The notes under the pieces were generated by a model, which had not been told where the DNA came from, searched no databases, and saw nothing but the letters and a program-made list of their open reading frames with translations. Below are positions 16,053 to 24,185 of a DNA stretch of 36,013 nt, piece after piece; within the stretch, counting starts at the first letter, position 1, and each line of letters opens with the position of its first letter. The position numbers and the translations under genes were made by a program. Origin of the DNA: Gracilibacteraceae bacterium (GTDB lineage Bacteria > Bacillota > Desulfitobacteriia > Desulfitobacteriales > Syntrophobotulaceae); assembly GCA_031266805.1 (NCBI GenBank), contig JAISAH010000091.1:1-36013 (forward strand), written 5' to 3'.

Positions 16053-16080
16053 ATTATATAGAGATTTCCTGATTCCACAA
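16053..16080 (-). promoter_or_regulatory. Candidate promoter of the fprA cluster
   Basis: On the minus strand TATAAT (16058-16053) is a perfect -10. TTGTGG (16080-16075) is a weak -35, 16 bases upstream. Transcription would begin near 16046, giving a leader of about 58 bases that contains the direct repeat. Confidence 0.5.
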
Positions 16081-16216
16081 GGGCAGAATCAAGAAAAAGA
16101 AGAAGAAGTACAATTCTGATAATTCTGGTAATTAGTTCAAGAATCTGCTTCGCACGACGAGTGAGTATTTAGAAGTATCCTTTATAGGGAAGTGTCGCCC
16201 GCGTTCCCGATCCTTC

Positions 16217-16245
16217 TTGAAATATGGCGCGCTATGATATATAAT
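16217..16245 (+). promoter_or_regulatory. Promoter of nadK
   Basis: TTGAAA (16217-16222) and TATAAT (16240-16245) are separated by exactly 17 bases, close to the housekeeping sigma consensus. The start would be near 16252, about 35 bases before the nadK ATG, and could serve nadK, recN and the thioesterase gene. Confidence 0.75.
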
Positions 16246-16286
16246 GGAAAACAGCGAATCATACCTGACGGAGGCGGAGGCGAAAC

Positions 16287-17087
16287 ATGGACAAAAAAGT
16301 CGGGTTTTGGGTCAACCCTCACCGCGTCGGTGATTTATCCAAGCTCGATTCGATCAGGGCATGGTTTGCGGAGCGCGGCTGGCAAGTGCTGCCGGAGTGG
16401 CGGGGCGGACCGGATAAAATCGACTTCCTGCTCTCGTTTGGCGGGGACGGCACTTTTCTAGAAGCGGCGCGCGAAGCGGCGTCTTATGATATCCCGGTGC
16501 TGGGCGTCAATTACGGAAAACTCGGCTTTCTCTGCGAAGTGGAGCAGGACGGCGTTATCGCCGCGCTGGAAAAAATACTGCGCCGCGAATTTGTGATCGA
16601 ACAGCGGCTGATGCTGCAGGCCGGTCTTGACCGTCCGGACGGCCGCCGCTATTTTGCCTTGAACGACGTCGTGTTCAACCGCGACTTGCGCGAATCCACG
16701 GTAAAATTCCAGGTGCGCCTGTCGGGAGAAGCCATTGCCGGCCCGCCCGGCGACGGCCTGATCATCGCGACCCCGACCGGTTCCACCGCCTATTCCCTTT
16801 CCGCCGGCGGTCCGGTCGTCAGTCCGGATGTGGAAGCTATCTTGATCACCCCGCTGGCGCCGCACGCTCTGTCCTCCCGGCCGATGGTCGTTTCCGCCGG
16901 GGAGGAGATAACGGTTTCCCTGGAAAAAGGCAGCCGCTGTCATGTGACGTTCGACGGAGGCAATCATATCGAACTGGCGCGGGGAGAGACTATCAGCGTC
17001 GTCAAAGCGCCGCTCACAGCGAAACTGCTGCGTTTGGAACTCAGGGGCTTCCAGCGGATGGCGCGGGAAAAACTGCGCGACGGATAG
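16287..17087 (+). CDS. nadK: NAD kinase
   Basis: The enzyme phosphorylates NAD to NADP with ATP or polyphosphate and is the only route to NADP. The 266-residue protein shows the catalytic GGDG motif (52-55, FGGDGTFLEAAR), the conserved GVNYGKLGFLCEV segment, a NDVVFNR block and TPTGSTAYSLSAGGPVVSP. The ATG at 16287 has GGAGG six bases upstream and a near-consensus promoter. In many Bacillota nadK is followed by argR and then recN. Here recN begins 11 bases after nadK and argR is missing. Confidence 0.96.
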   Translation: MDKKVGFWVNPHRVGDLSKLDSIRAWFAERGWQVLPEWRGGPDKIDFLLSFGGDGTFLEAAREAASYDIPVLGVNYGKLGFLCEVEQDGVIAALEKILRREFVIEQRLMLQAGLDRPDGRRYFALNDVVFNRDLRESTVKFQVRLSGEAIAGPPGDGLIIATPTGSTAYSLSAGGPVVSPDVEAILITPLAPHALSSRPMVVSAGEEITVSLEKGSRCHVTFDGGNHIELARGETISVVKAPLTAKLLRLELRGFQRMAREKLRDG

Positions 17088-17098
17088 GAGGGAAAATT

Positions 17099-18781
17099 TT
17101 GCTGACGGAGCTGAATATCCGGGATTTCGGCTTAATGGAAAACATACATTTGGAGCTTGAGGGCGGTTTCAGCGTTTTTACCGGCGAGACCGGGGCCGGC
17201 AAATCCATGCTGATAGACGCTCTCAGCCTTTTGCTGGGCGGACGGGCCAGCGCGGACATCATCCGGCACGGCCGGGAAAAAACAAACGTGGAGGGCATTT
17301 TTTCCGCGCTGCCGCCGCAGACCTCCGCTTTTTTGGCGGAGGAAGGCTATCCCCTCGAAGACGGCCTGTTGTTTCTGGCCCGGGAGATAAACGCCTCCGG
17401 CCGGAATATCTGCCGCGTGCAGGGGCATACGGTCCCGCTTTCCCTCTATAAAACCTTTTGCGCCGATCTGGTGGATATCCACGGGCAGGCGGAGCACCAG
17501 TCCTTGCTGCGCCCGGAATACCACCGCGAACTGCTGGATAATTTCGGCGGCGCGGAGCATCTCGGCCTGGTGGCGGCCGTGCGGGAATGCGCGCTGCGCT
17601 ATCGCGAATTGGCGGCCAAAGAGCGCGGTATGCTGCAATTGGAGGGCGATATCGCCCGGCAACAGGATTTTCTGCGCTATCAAATCAAGGAAATAGAGAA
17701 AGTGGCCCCCGCGGTCGGCGAGGAAGAAAACCTGGAACAGGAAAAAAAGCTGCTGGTGAACGAGGAGCGCATCCATTTTCTGGCAGATGAAATATACGCC
17801 GCCCTCTATGACGCGCCGGACAGGCAGGGAGTGACGGCGCTGGATCTCCTGAGCCGCGCGGACAAAGCCCTGTCGGAGCTGAGCGGCATCGACCGGGGTC
17901 TGGCGGAGACGGCGGCCGCCCTGAACGAACTGTATTTCGCTTTGGACGACATCGCGGCCCAGATCCGCTCTTACCGCGGCGGTCTCAGCTTTGAGACGGG
18001 CAGGCTCGATAAGATAGAGACCCGGCTCATGTCTTTGCAAAAATTACGCAAATACGGGGCCACGGCGGCGGAAGTTATAAAGAAAAAAAAGGAAATGAAG
18101 GAAAAGCTGGAGGAACTGAGTCTGCGCCAGGGGGAAAAAGAGTCGCTGCGCCTGAGCAAAAACGACGCCCGCTCCGCTTTCAGCCATTTGGCCGAGGAAC
18201 TGAGCCTCAAGCGCGGCATAGTGGCCGACCGCCTGGAAAAAGGGCTGGCCGGGGAATTTGCCGGTTTGGGCATGGACGGCGCCCGGGTGGAAGTCATATT
18301 TACCCCGGTCGTCGATCCGGCGCCGCACGGGGGCGAACAGATCGAGTTTTATTTTTCCGCCAATGTGGGCGAACCCCCTCGGCCCCTGGCTAAAATAGCC
18401 TCCGGCGGCGAGATGGCCCGGATCATGCTGGCTTTTAAGAGCCTGCTCGCCCAGGTCGAGACAGTGGACACCTTCGTGTTCGACGAGGTGGACAGCGGCG
18501 TGGGCGGCGTCACCGTGCATAATCTGGCCGAAAAACTGACGCGCATCGCCGCCGCGAAACAGGTGCTGTGCATCACCCACAACGCCCGCGTCGCCGCCTC
18601 CGCCTCCGCGCATTACGCCATCGCCAAAAACGTGCGGCAGGAGCGGACGATAACCGGCGTGCGCAAATTGACAAAAACGGAGCGCGTCCGGGAAATAGCG
18701 CGCATGATGGGCGGCGACGAAGCGGCCCGCCGCATGGCGGAGCAGCTGATGCCACTTGAAGCTGAGGTATTTAAGGAGTGA
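17099..18781 (+). CDS. recN: DNA repair protein RecN
   Basis: RecN is an SMC-like ATPase that holds broken DNA ends and promotes recombinational double-strand break repair. The 560-residue protein has Walker A GETGAGKS (29-36), a long coiled-coil middle (about 160-370), the ABC signature SGGE (435-438) and Walker B with Asp462-Glu463 in VFDEVDSGVGG. A C-terminal AKQVLCITH block completes the head. The start is TTG at 17099, supported by AGGAGGG (17086-17092), which overlaps the nadK stop, and by the conserved N-terminus beginning L-T-E-L-N-I-R-D-F-G. It is probably cotranscribed with nadK. Confidence 0.97.
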   Translation: MLTELNIRDFGLMENIHLELEGGFSVFTGETGAGKSMLIDALSLLLGGRASADIIRHGREKTNVEGIFSALPPQTSAFLAEEGYPLEDGLLFLAREINASGRNICRVQGHTVPLSLYKTFCADLVDIHGQAEHQSLLRPEYHRELLDNFGGAEHLGLVAAVRECALRYRELAAKERGMLQLEGDIARQQDFLRYQIKEIEKVAPAVGEEENLEQEKKLLVNEERIHFLADEIYAALYDAPDRQGVTALDLLSRADKALSELSGIDRGLAETAAALNELYFALDDIAAQIRSYRGGLSFETGRLDKIETRLMSLQKLRKYGATAAEVIKKKKEMKEKLEELSLRQGEKESLRLSKNDARSAFSHLAEELSLKRGIVADRLEKGLAGEFAGLGMDGARVEVIFTPVVDPAPHGGEQIEFYFSANVGEPPRPLAKIASGGEMARIMLAFKSLLAQVETVDTFVFDEVDSGVGGVTVHNLAEKLTRIAAAKQVLCITHNARVAASASAHYAIAKNVRQERTITGVRKLTKTERVREIARMMGGDEAARRMAEQLMPLEAEVFKE

Positions 18782-18788
18782 GCGAGAA

Positions 18789-19541
18789 TTGGAACAAAAT
18801 CCTTTAAGCCAGTTCGCAGAATGGACGACCATCGGCGGCTATGACGTCGATGTGCGCGGGCGCTGGAGAACGGCCGCTATTTTGCGCCAGATGAGCCTGA
18901 CCGCTCAAAATCATTGCCAGATAGTCGATCCGGACAATATCGTGTTTACGCGTTACGGCATGTTTTGGGTGCTGATGCGGGCGAAGGTGGAACTCGGCCG
19001 CAGCCCGGCGGAAGGGGAAAAAGTGGAGGTGCTGACGAAGGCCAGCGCGGAAAAAGGGCGCGTTTTCAACCGGCTTTTCCTTTTTCGGACGGAAAAAGGC
19101 GAACAGATCGGCGCGGCCTCGACGATATGGCTGCTGCTCAACATGACGACGCGATCAATCGGCCGCCTGCCGGATGATTCCGGCCTCACGCGTTATGTGG
19201 CCTCGGAGTTTTCCTGGCCTACCGCCGAGCCGAGATCCATCCGCTGCAACCTGCCCGTGACGGAAACCCAGACGCGCCGGGTCCGGTATTCCGATCTGGA
19301 TATGAACCGCCATATGAACAACGCGCGCTACATGGAATGGGTGGTGGATCTCCTGGGGCTCCCCCGGCTGGAGGCGGCGTTCCTGCGGGAATTCCAGATC
19401 AATTATTTGAAAGAAGCGACCTGGGGCATGGAAATAGAGACGACTTTAATGGAAAAGGGCGAAGATTTTTGCGTGCGCGGCAAAGACCTGACCGGCGGAG
19501 CGGTGCTTTTTGAGGCTTGCGGCAAGCTAACACCCGAATGA
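18789..19541 (+). CDS. Acyl-ACP thioesterase (FatA/FatB-like)
   Basis: This protein of about 250 residues has the double hotdog fold of acyl-ACP thioesterases, which release free fatty acids from acyl carrier protein. The second half carries the hallmark DLDMNRHMNNARYMEW, with catalytic-type Asn173 and His175. The first half has an RYGMFWVLMRAKVEL block. The start is TTG at 18789, ten bases after AAGGAG. A further in-frame TTG at 18756 lies inside recN and has no ribosome binding site. It occupies the place between recN and spo0A where endospore formers carry spoIVB. The physiological acyl chain cannot be read from sequence; supply of fatty acids or lipid remodelling is possible. Confidence 0.87.
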   Translation: MEQNPLSQFAEWTTIGGYDVDVRGRWRTAAILRQMSLTAQNHCQIVDPDNIVFTRYGMFWVLMRAKVELGRSPAEGEKVEVLTKASAEKGRVFNRLFLFRTEKGEQIGAASTIWLLLNMTTRSIGRLPDDSGLTRYVASEFSWPTAEPRSIRCNLPVTETQTRRVRYSDLDMNRHMNNARYMEWVVDLLGLPRLEAAFLREFQINYLKEATWGMEIETTLMEKGEDFCVRGKDLTGGAVLFEACGKLTPE

Positions 19542-19580
19542 TGATTTTCTATTTTCTTTCCGGCGGCAGGAATTTATGGC

Positions 19581-19608
19581 TTGTCAGTCGAAAAACAGAA
19601 ATCATAGT
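19581..19608 (+). promoter_or_regulatory. Candidate spo0A promoter with a possible 0A box
   Basis: TTGTCA (19581-19586) and CATAGT (19603-19608) are 16 bases apart, upstream of the spo0A GTG at 19635. AGTCGAA (19586-19592) matches six of seven positions of the Spo0A-binding box TGTCGAA and sits in the spacer, so autoregulation is possible. One near-match in an AT-rich spacer is weak evidence. Confidence 0.4.
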
Positions 19609-19634
19609 AAGTTCCTATAGAATAGGAGAAAAAC

Positions 19635-20432
19635 GTGCAGGGGATAATCAGTGTCGTTCTGGCGGATGATAACAGGGAATTAGTAAATATGCTCCAGGAA
19701 TATATAGAAAGCCAGGCGGATATGCGTCTGGCGGGCAAAGCGTATAACGGCAACGACGCCCTTACGCTGATCGAGCTAGAAAAACCGGACGTGGTCATCT
19801 TGGATATGATCATGCCGCATATGGACGGTCTCGGCGTGCTGGAGCGCCTGACCGAGCTGGGCCTGAAGCCGCGGGTCATCGTCCTGACCTCGTTCGGGCA
19901 GGAGACCATGACGCAAAGAGCCGTGCAAATGGGAGCGGATTATTATATATTAAAACCTTTTGATTTGGAGACGCTGGGAAAACGGATCCGCCAGCTGACC
20001 GACCCCGCCGGCGAGGAAACGGCGCTTCTGCGGCGCCAGCTGCGGAGCCTGGAGTCGGAAGCGGAAACGGAAAAAGAAAAAATCGACGCCCGTAATTTGG
20101 ACATGGAAGTGACCAAGATGATCCAATTTATGGGTGTGCCGGCGCACGTCAAAGGATACCAGTATCTGCGCGACGCGATCGTCGCCGTGGCGAAAAACAT
20201 GAATTTGCTCAGCGGCGTGACCAAGGAACTCTACCCGATGATCGCCAAACAGTACGGCACGACGCCCAGCCGCGTGGAACGCGCCATCCGCCACGCGATC
20301 GAACTGGCCTGGGACAGAGGGAACGCGGATTTTCTCAATCGGTTTTTTGGCTATACGCTGAATTTCGAACGGGGAAAACCGACCAATTCGGAATTTATCG
20401 CCATGGTAGCGGATAAAATGCGCGTCATTTAA
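19635..20432 (+). CDS. spo0A: Sporulation/stationary-phase response regulator Spo0A
   Basis: This 265-residue protein, normal for the family, has an N-terminal receiver domain (about 5-122) with acidic pocket Asp11-Asp12, phospho-acceptor Asp57 ([12 protein letters not shown]), a Thr/Ser switch in VLTSFGQ and the conserved Lys in ILKPFDL. A linker follows, then the Spo0A-specific DNA-binding domain (about 150-265) with [16 protein letters not shown] and AWDRG, the 0A-box recognition helix region. The GTG start at 19635 is six bases after AGGAG. Spo0A is the master switch for sporulation in Bacillota and also controls biofilm and stationary-phase genes in non-sporulating relatives. No other sporulation gene is visible, and spoIVB, its usual upstream neighbour, is absent. 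Confidence 0.96.
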   Translation: MQGIISVVLADDNRELVNMLQEYIESQADMRLAGKAYNGNDALTLIELEKPDVVILDMIMPHMDGLGVLERLTELGLKPRVIVLTSFGQETMTQRAVQMGADYYILKPFDLETLGKRIRQLTDPAGEETALLRRQLRSLESEAETEKEKIDARNLDMEVTKMIQFMGVPAHVKGYQYLRDAIVAVAKNMNLLSGVTKELYPMIAKQYGTTPSRVERAIRHAIELAWDRGNADFLNRFFGYTLNFERGKPTNSEFIAMVADKMRVI

Positions 20433-20459
20433 GATATTTTATAAGGAGGATTCCCTTCC

Positions 20460-21041
20460 ATGCGCTCTTTTTCGGTCAATATTGGGGTCTCCAACAAGCA
20501 TCTGCATCTTTCGGCGGCTGATTTGGCCGCGCTGTTCGGCGCGGAACACCGGCTGACCAAGACGAAAGATTTAAGCCAGCCGGGGCAGTTCGCCTGCGCG
20601 GAAACAGTGACTTTGATCGGGCCCAAAGGCGCGCTGCCCAATATACGCGTTCTGGGGCCCGTGCGTGACGAGACCCAAGTGGAACTCGCCCAAACCGACG
20701 CGGTGCGGATCGGGGTAAGAGCGGAGCTGCGCGATTCCGGCAATCTGGCCGGCACGGAAGGCTTGACGCTCGAAGGCCCCGGCGGCAGCCGGGTCACGAT
20801 CCCCCGCGGCGTGATATGCGCCCAGCGCCATCTGCATATCACGCCGCCGGAAGCGGCGGAGTACGGTCTCCGGGACCAGCAGATAGTTCAGGCCAAAGTG
20901 GACGGGCCGAGAGGCGGCGTGCTGGAGCAGGTGCTGGTGCGCGTCCGCGGCGATTACGCTTTGGATTTTCATATCGATACGGATGAGGCTAACGGTCTCG
21001 GCGCCAAAAACGGCGATATGGCGACCATCATCATCGACTGA
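20460..21041 (+). CDS. pduL: PduL-type phosphate acyltransferase (phosphotransacylase)
   Basis: This 193-residue enzyme exchanges CoA and phosphate on acetyl or propionyl groups. It is unrelated in fold to Pta. The two half-domains show the metal-binding motifs NKHLHLS (His14, His16) and CAQRHLHIT (His124, His126), followed by ALDFHIDTDEANG with a third histidine. There is no N-terminal extension of the kind that targets PduL to microcompartments, and no compartment shell genes are present, so it is probably a cytoplasmic enzyme of acetate or propionate energy metabolism. AGGAGG (20444-20449) precedes the ATG by ten bases. Its stop overlaps the lspA start (TGATG). Confidence 0.92.
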   Translation: MRSFSVNIGVSNKHLHLSAADLAALFGAEHRLTKTKDLSQPGQFACAETVTLIGPKGALPNIRVLGPVRDETQVELAQTDAVRIGVRAELRDSGNLAGTEGLTLEGPGGSRVTIPRGVICAQRHLHITPPEAAEYGLRDQQIVQAKVDGPRGGVLEQVLVRVRGDYALDFHIDTDEANGLGAKNGDMATIIID

Positions 21042-21541
21042 TGTCTGAGACAGTATCAGCAACAAAGGCGGGCAATCCTTGGCTGCGGATCTGGCTGCCC
21101 CTGGGAGCGGTGTTTGCCGCGGACCGTCTTACTAAATATTGGGTGCGCGGGCATTTGGACGTCGGAGACAGCGTGCCGGTGATCCCCGGATTTTTCCATC
21201 TGACCTATATCCTGAATCCGGGCGCGGCTTTCGGCTTCCTGCCGGAACAGGGCTGGTTATTCGTCGTCGCCGGCTTTGCCGTGGTCGGCGCCCTAATCGT
21301 CTGCCGCCGCCTGATCATGGCGCTGCCTGTCGCGGCCGGCTGTTGCGTCGGCCTCATCGCCGGCGGCGCGGCCGGGAATCTGTTTGACCGGCTGACTATC
21401 GGCGAAGTGGTGGATTTTTTGGATTTCAAAATCTGGTCCTATATATTCAATCTGGCGGACAGCGCCATCGTCGTCAGCGGGATTTTGCTCTGTCTCCTTC
21501 TCCTGCGGGAGGAAAAACCGGCGCCCCAGGCGGAGGAATAA
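21041..21541 (+). CDS. lspA: Lipoprotein signal peptidase (signal peptidase II)
   Basis: This 166-residue integral membrane aspartyl protease cleaves the signal peptide of prolipoproteins after lipid attachment. Four membrane segments are visible (about 18-30, 70-88, 92-112 and 135-155). The catalytic dyad is Asp125 in GEVVDFLDF and Asp140 in FNLADSAI. NPGAAFGF and GNLFDRL are further family blocks. The ATG overlaps the stop of pduL by one base, suggesting translational coupling, and the gene is followed after two bases by the pseudouridine synthase gene, a common pairing with lspA. Confidence 0.96.
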   Translation: MSETVSATKAGNPWLRIWLPLGAVFAADRLTKYWVRGHLDVGDSVPVIPGFFHLTYILNPGAAFGFLPEQGWLFVVAGFAVVGALIVCRRLIMALPVAAGCCVGLIAGGAAGNLFDRLTIGEVVDFLDFKIWSYIFNLADSAIVVSGILLCLLLLREEKPAPQAEE

Positions 21542-21543
21542 CC

Positions 21544-22517
21544 ATGGTGGAAAAAAATGGATGCGCGGCCGGCCTGGAATATGACGTGTGGCGAGATGTG
21601 GCGCTGGAAGCCGGGCGGCGCCTGGACACGGCGCTGGCGGAGGGGACGGGGCTGAGCCGCAGTTTTATCCAAAATATGATCCATGCCGCCAGAGTGCGGG
21701 TGAACGGGCGGGAGGAAAAAGCCAATTACCGCCTGCGGCCCGGAGACCGGGCGGCGGTGCGCGTGCCCCCGCCCCCGGCGTCCGTCCTAACGCCGGAAAA
21801 TATACCGCTGGATATAGTTTATGAGGACGGGGATCTGCTCGTGGTGAACAAACCGCGGGGCATGGTCACGCACCCGGCTCCGGGCGCCCGGACCGGGACG
21901 CTGGTGCACGCCCTGCTCCATCACGGCCGGGAGCTTTCCGCCCTGAACGGCGCCGCGCGCCCCGGCATAGTTCACCGCATTGATAAAGACACCTCCGGCC
22001 TTCTCGTCGTGGCCAAAAACGACGCCGCCCATCGCGGGCTGGCCGCCCAGATCCAGGAACACAGTATGCGGCGCCGCTACCGGGCCGTGCTATGGGGATT
22101 GGCGCCGGAAGCCTCCGGCACGGTGGACGCTCCCATCAGCCGCTGCGTTCACGACAGGAAAAAAATGGCGGTGCAGCCGGGCCGCGGGCGGGCCGCGATA
22201 ACGCATTACTTGGTTTTGCGCCGTTTTCCCGGCCGAGGCCCGCAAAAACCCGCCTGCACGGAGATCAGCGCCGAACTGGAAACGGGCCGCACTCACCAGA
22301 TAAGAGTGCATATGAACTATATCGGGCATCCGGTGCTGGGCGATCCTCTTTACGGCGGCCGCGCCCATCCTCTGGCCGCGCGGGGGCAGATGCTGCACGC
22401 GGAAACGCTGGGATTCCGCCACCCGCTCACCGGAGCGGAACTGGAGTTTCAGGCGCCGCTCCCGCCGGATTTCGCGGCGTTACTCGCGTATTTTTCCGCG
22501 CCGGACGGAGCGCCTAT

Positions 22518-22521
<4 letters not shown>
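21544..22521 (+). CDS. rluD: RluA/RluD-family pseudouridine synthase
   Basis: The enzyme isomerises specific uridines of rRNA (RluD type) to pseudouridine. The 325-residue protein has an N-terminal S4 RNA-binding domain (about 15-80) and a catalytic domain containing GIVHRIDKDTSGLLVVAKN with Asp147 as the catalytic residue. ETGRTHQIRVHMNYIGHPVLGD and LHAETLGFRHP follow. The gene directly follows lspA, and this lspA-rluD order is widespread. Target specificity (23S helix 69 or other) is inferred from family resemblance only. The stop forms an ATGA overlap with a 25-codon micro-ORF at 22518. Confidence 0.93.
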
Positions 22522-23756
<1,235 letters not shown>

Positions 23757-23783
23757 TTAAAATCATTAAGGAGGAAAAATTTC

Positions 23784-24164
23784 ATGGAAACATTAAATGC
23801 CGCAGCCAGCGCAGTTGACGCTCCCGCGGCGGCAGCGCCGGGTTTTGGCGGGCAAACCATAATTCTTGTCGTGTTGTTTATCGCGGTGTTCTATTTTATC
23901 GCGATCCGGCCGCAGAACAAACAAATGACGGAAAAACGCGCCATGCTCAGCAGTATTCGCCGGGAAGACACCATCGTCACCATAGGCGGCATCCACGGCA
24001 TCGTGGTCAAAGTGGAGGAAGACGAGGATACCCTTTATGTGCGCGTGGCGCCGGGGGTGGAGGTCGAGTTTTTGAAAGCGGCGATCCAAACCATCACTAA
24101 TCGCGATTGGCGCGAGGAATTTCCTCAGTTTCAGAAAAAAGGGCTTTTCGGGCCCAAGAAGTGA
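23784..24164 (+). CDS. yajC: Preprotein translocase subunit YajC
   Basis: This 126-residue protein has one membrane segment (about 28-48, IILVVLFIAVFYFIAIRPQ) followed by the family hallmark RPQNKQMTEKR and a small cytoplasmic domain with DTIVTIGGIHGIVVKV. YajC associates with SecDF and YidC in the holotranslocon. An AAGGAGG ribosome binding site precedes the ATG, and secDF follows after 21 bases. The Ala/Pro-rich N-terminus before the membrane segment is slightly long for the family. Confidence 0.94.
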   Translation: METLNAAASAVDAPAAAAPGFGGQTIILVVLFIAVFYFIAIRPQNKQMTEKRAMLSSIRREDTIVTIGGIHGIVVKVEEDEDTLYVRVAPGVEVEFLKAAIQTITNRDWREEFPQFQKKGLFGPKK

Positions 24165-24185
24165 CACGGAAGGAGTAGCACCAGA

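Larger units (their letters stand above)
15988..16286. other. Divergent intergenic control region between fprA and nadK
   Basis: This 299-base AT-richer stretch has no gene. It contains a leftward promoter candidate (16080-16053), a 10-bp direct repeat (16010-16042) and a near-consensus rightward promoter (16217-16245). The middle (about 16081-16200) is purine-rich around AAGAAAAAGAAGAAGAAG and has short AATTCTG repeats. I see no riboswitch or RNA gene there. Confidence 0.7.

Noticed and set aside
16081-16200. Possible small RNA or riboswitch between fprA and nadK
   Set aside because: The stretch is purine-rich with short repeats but no stable stem-loops or recognisable conserved core were seen.
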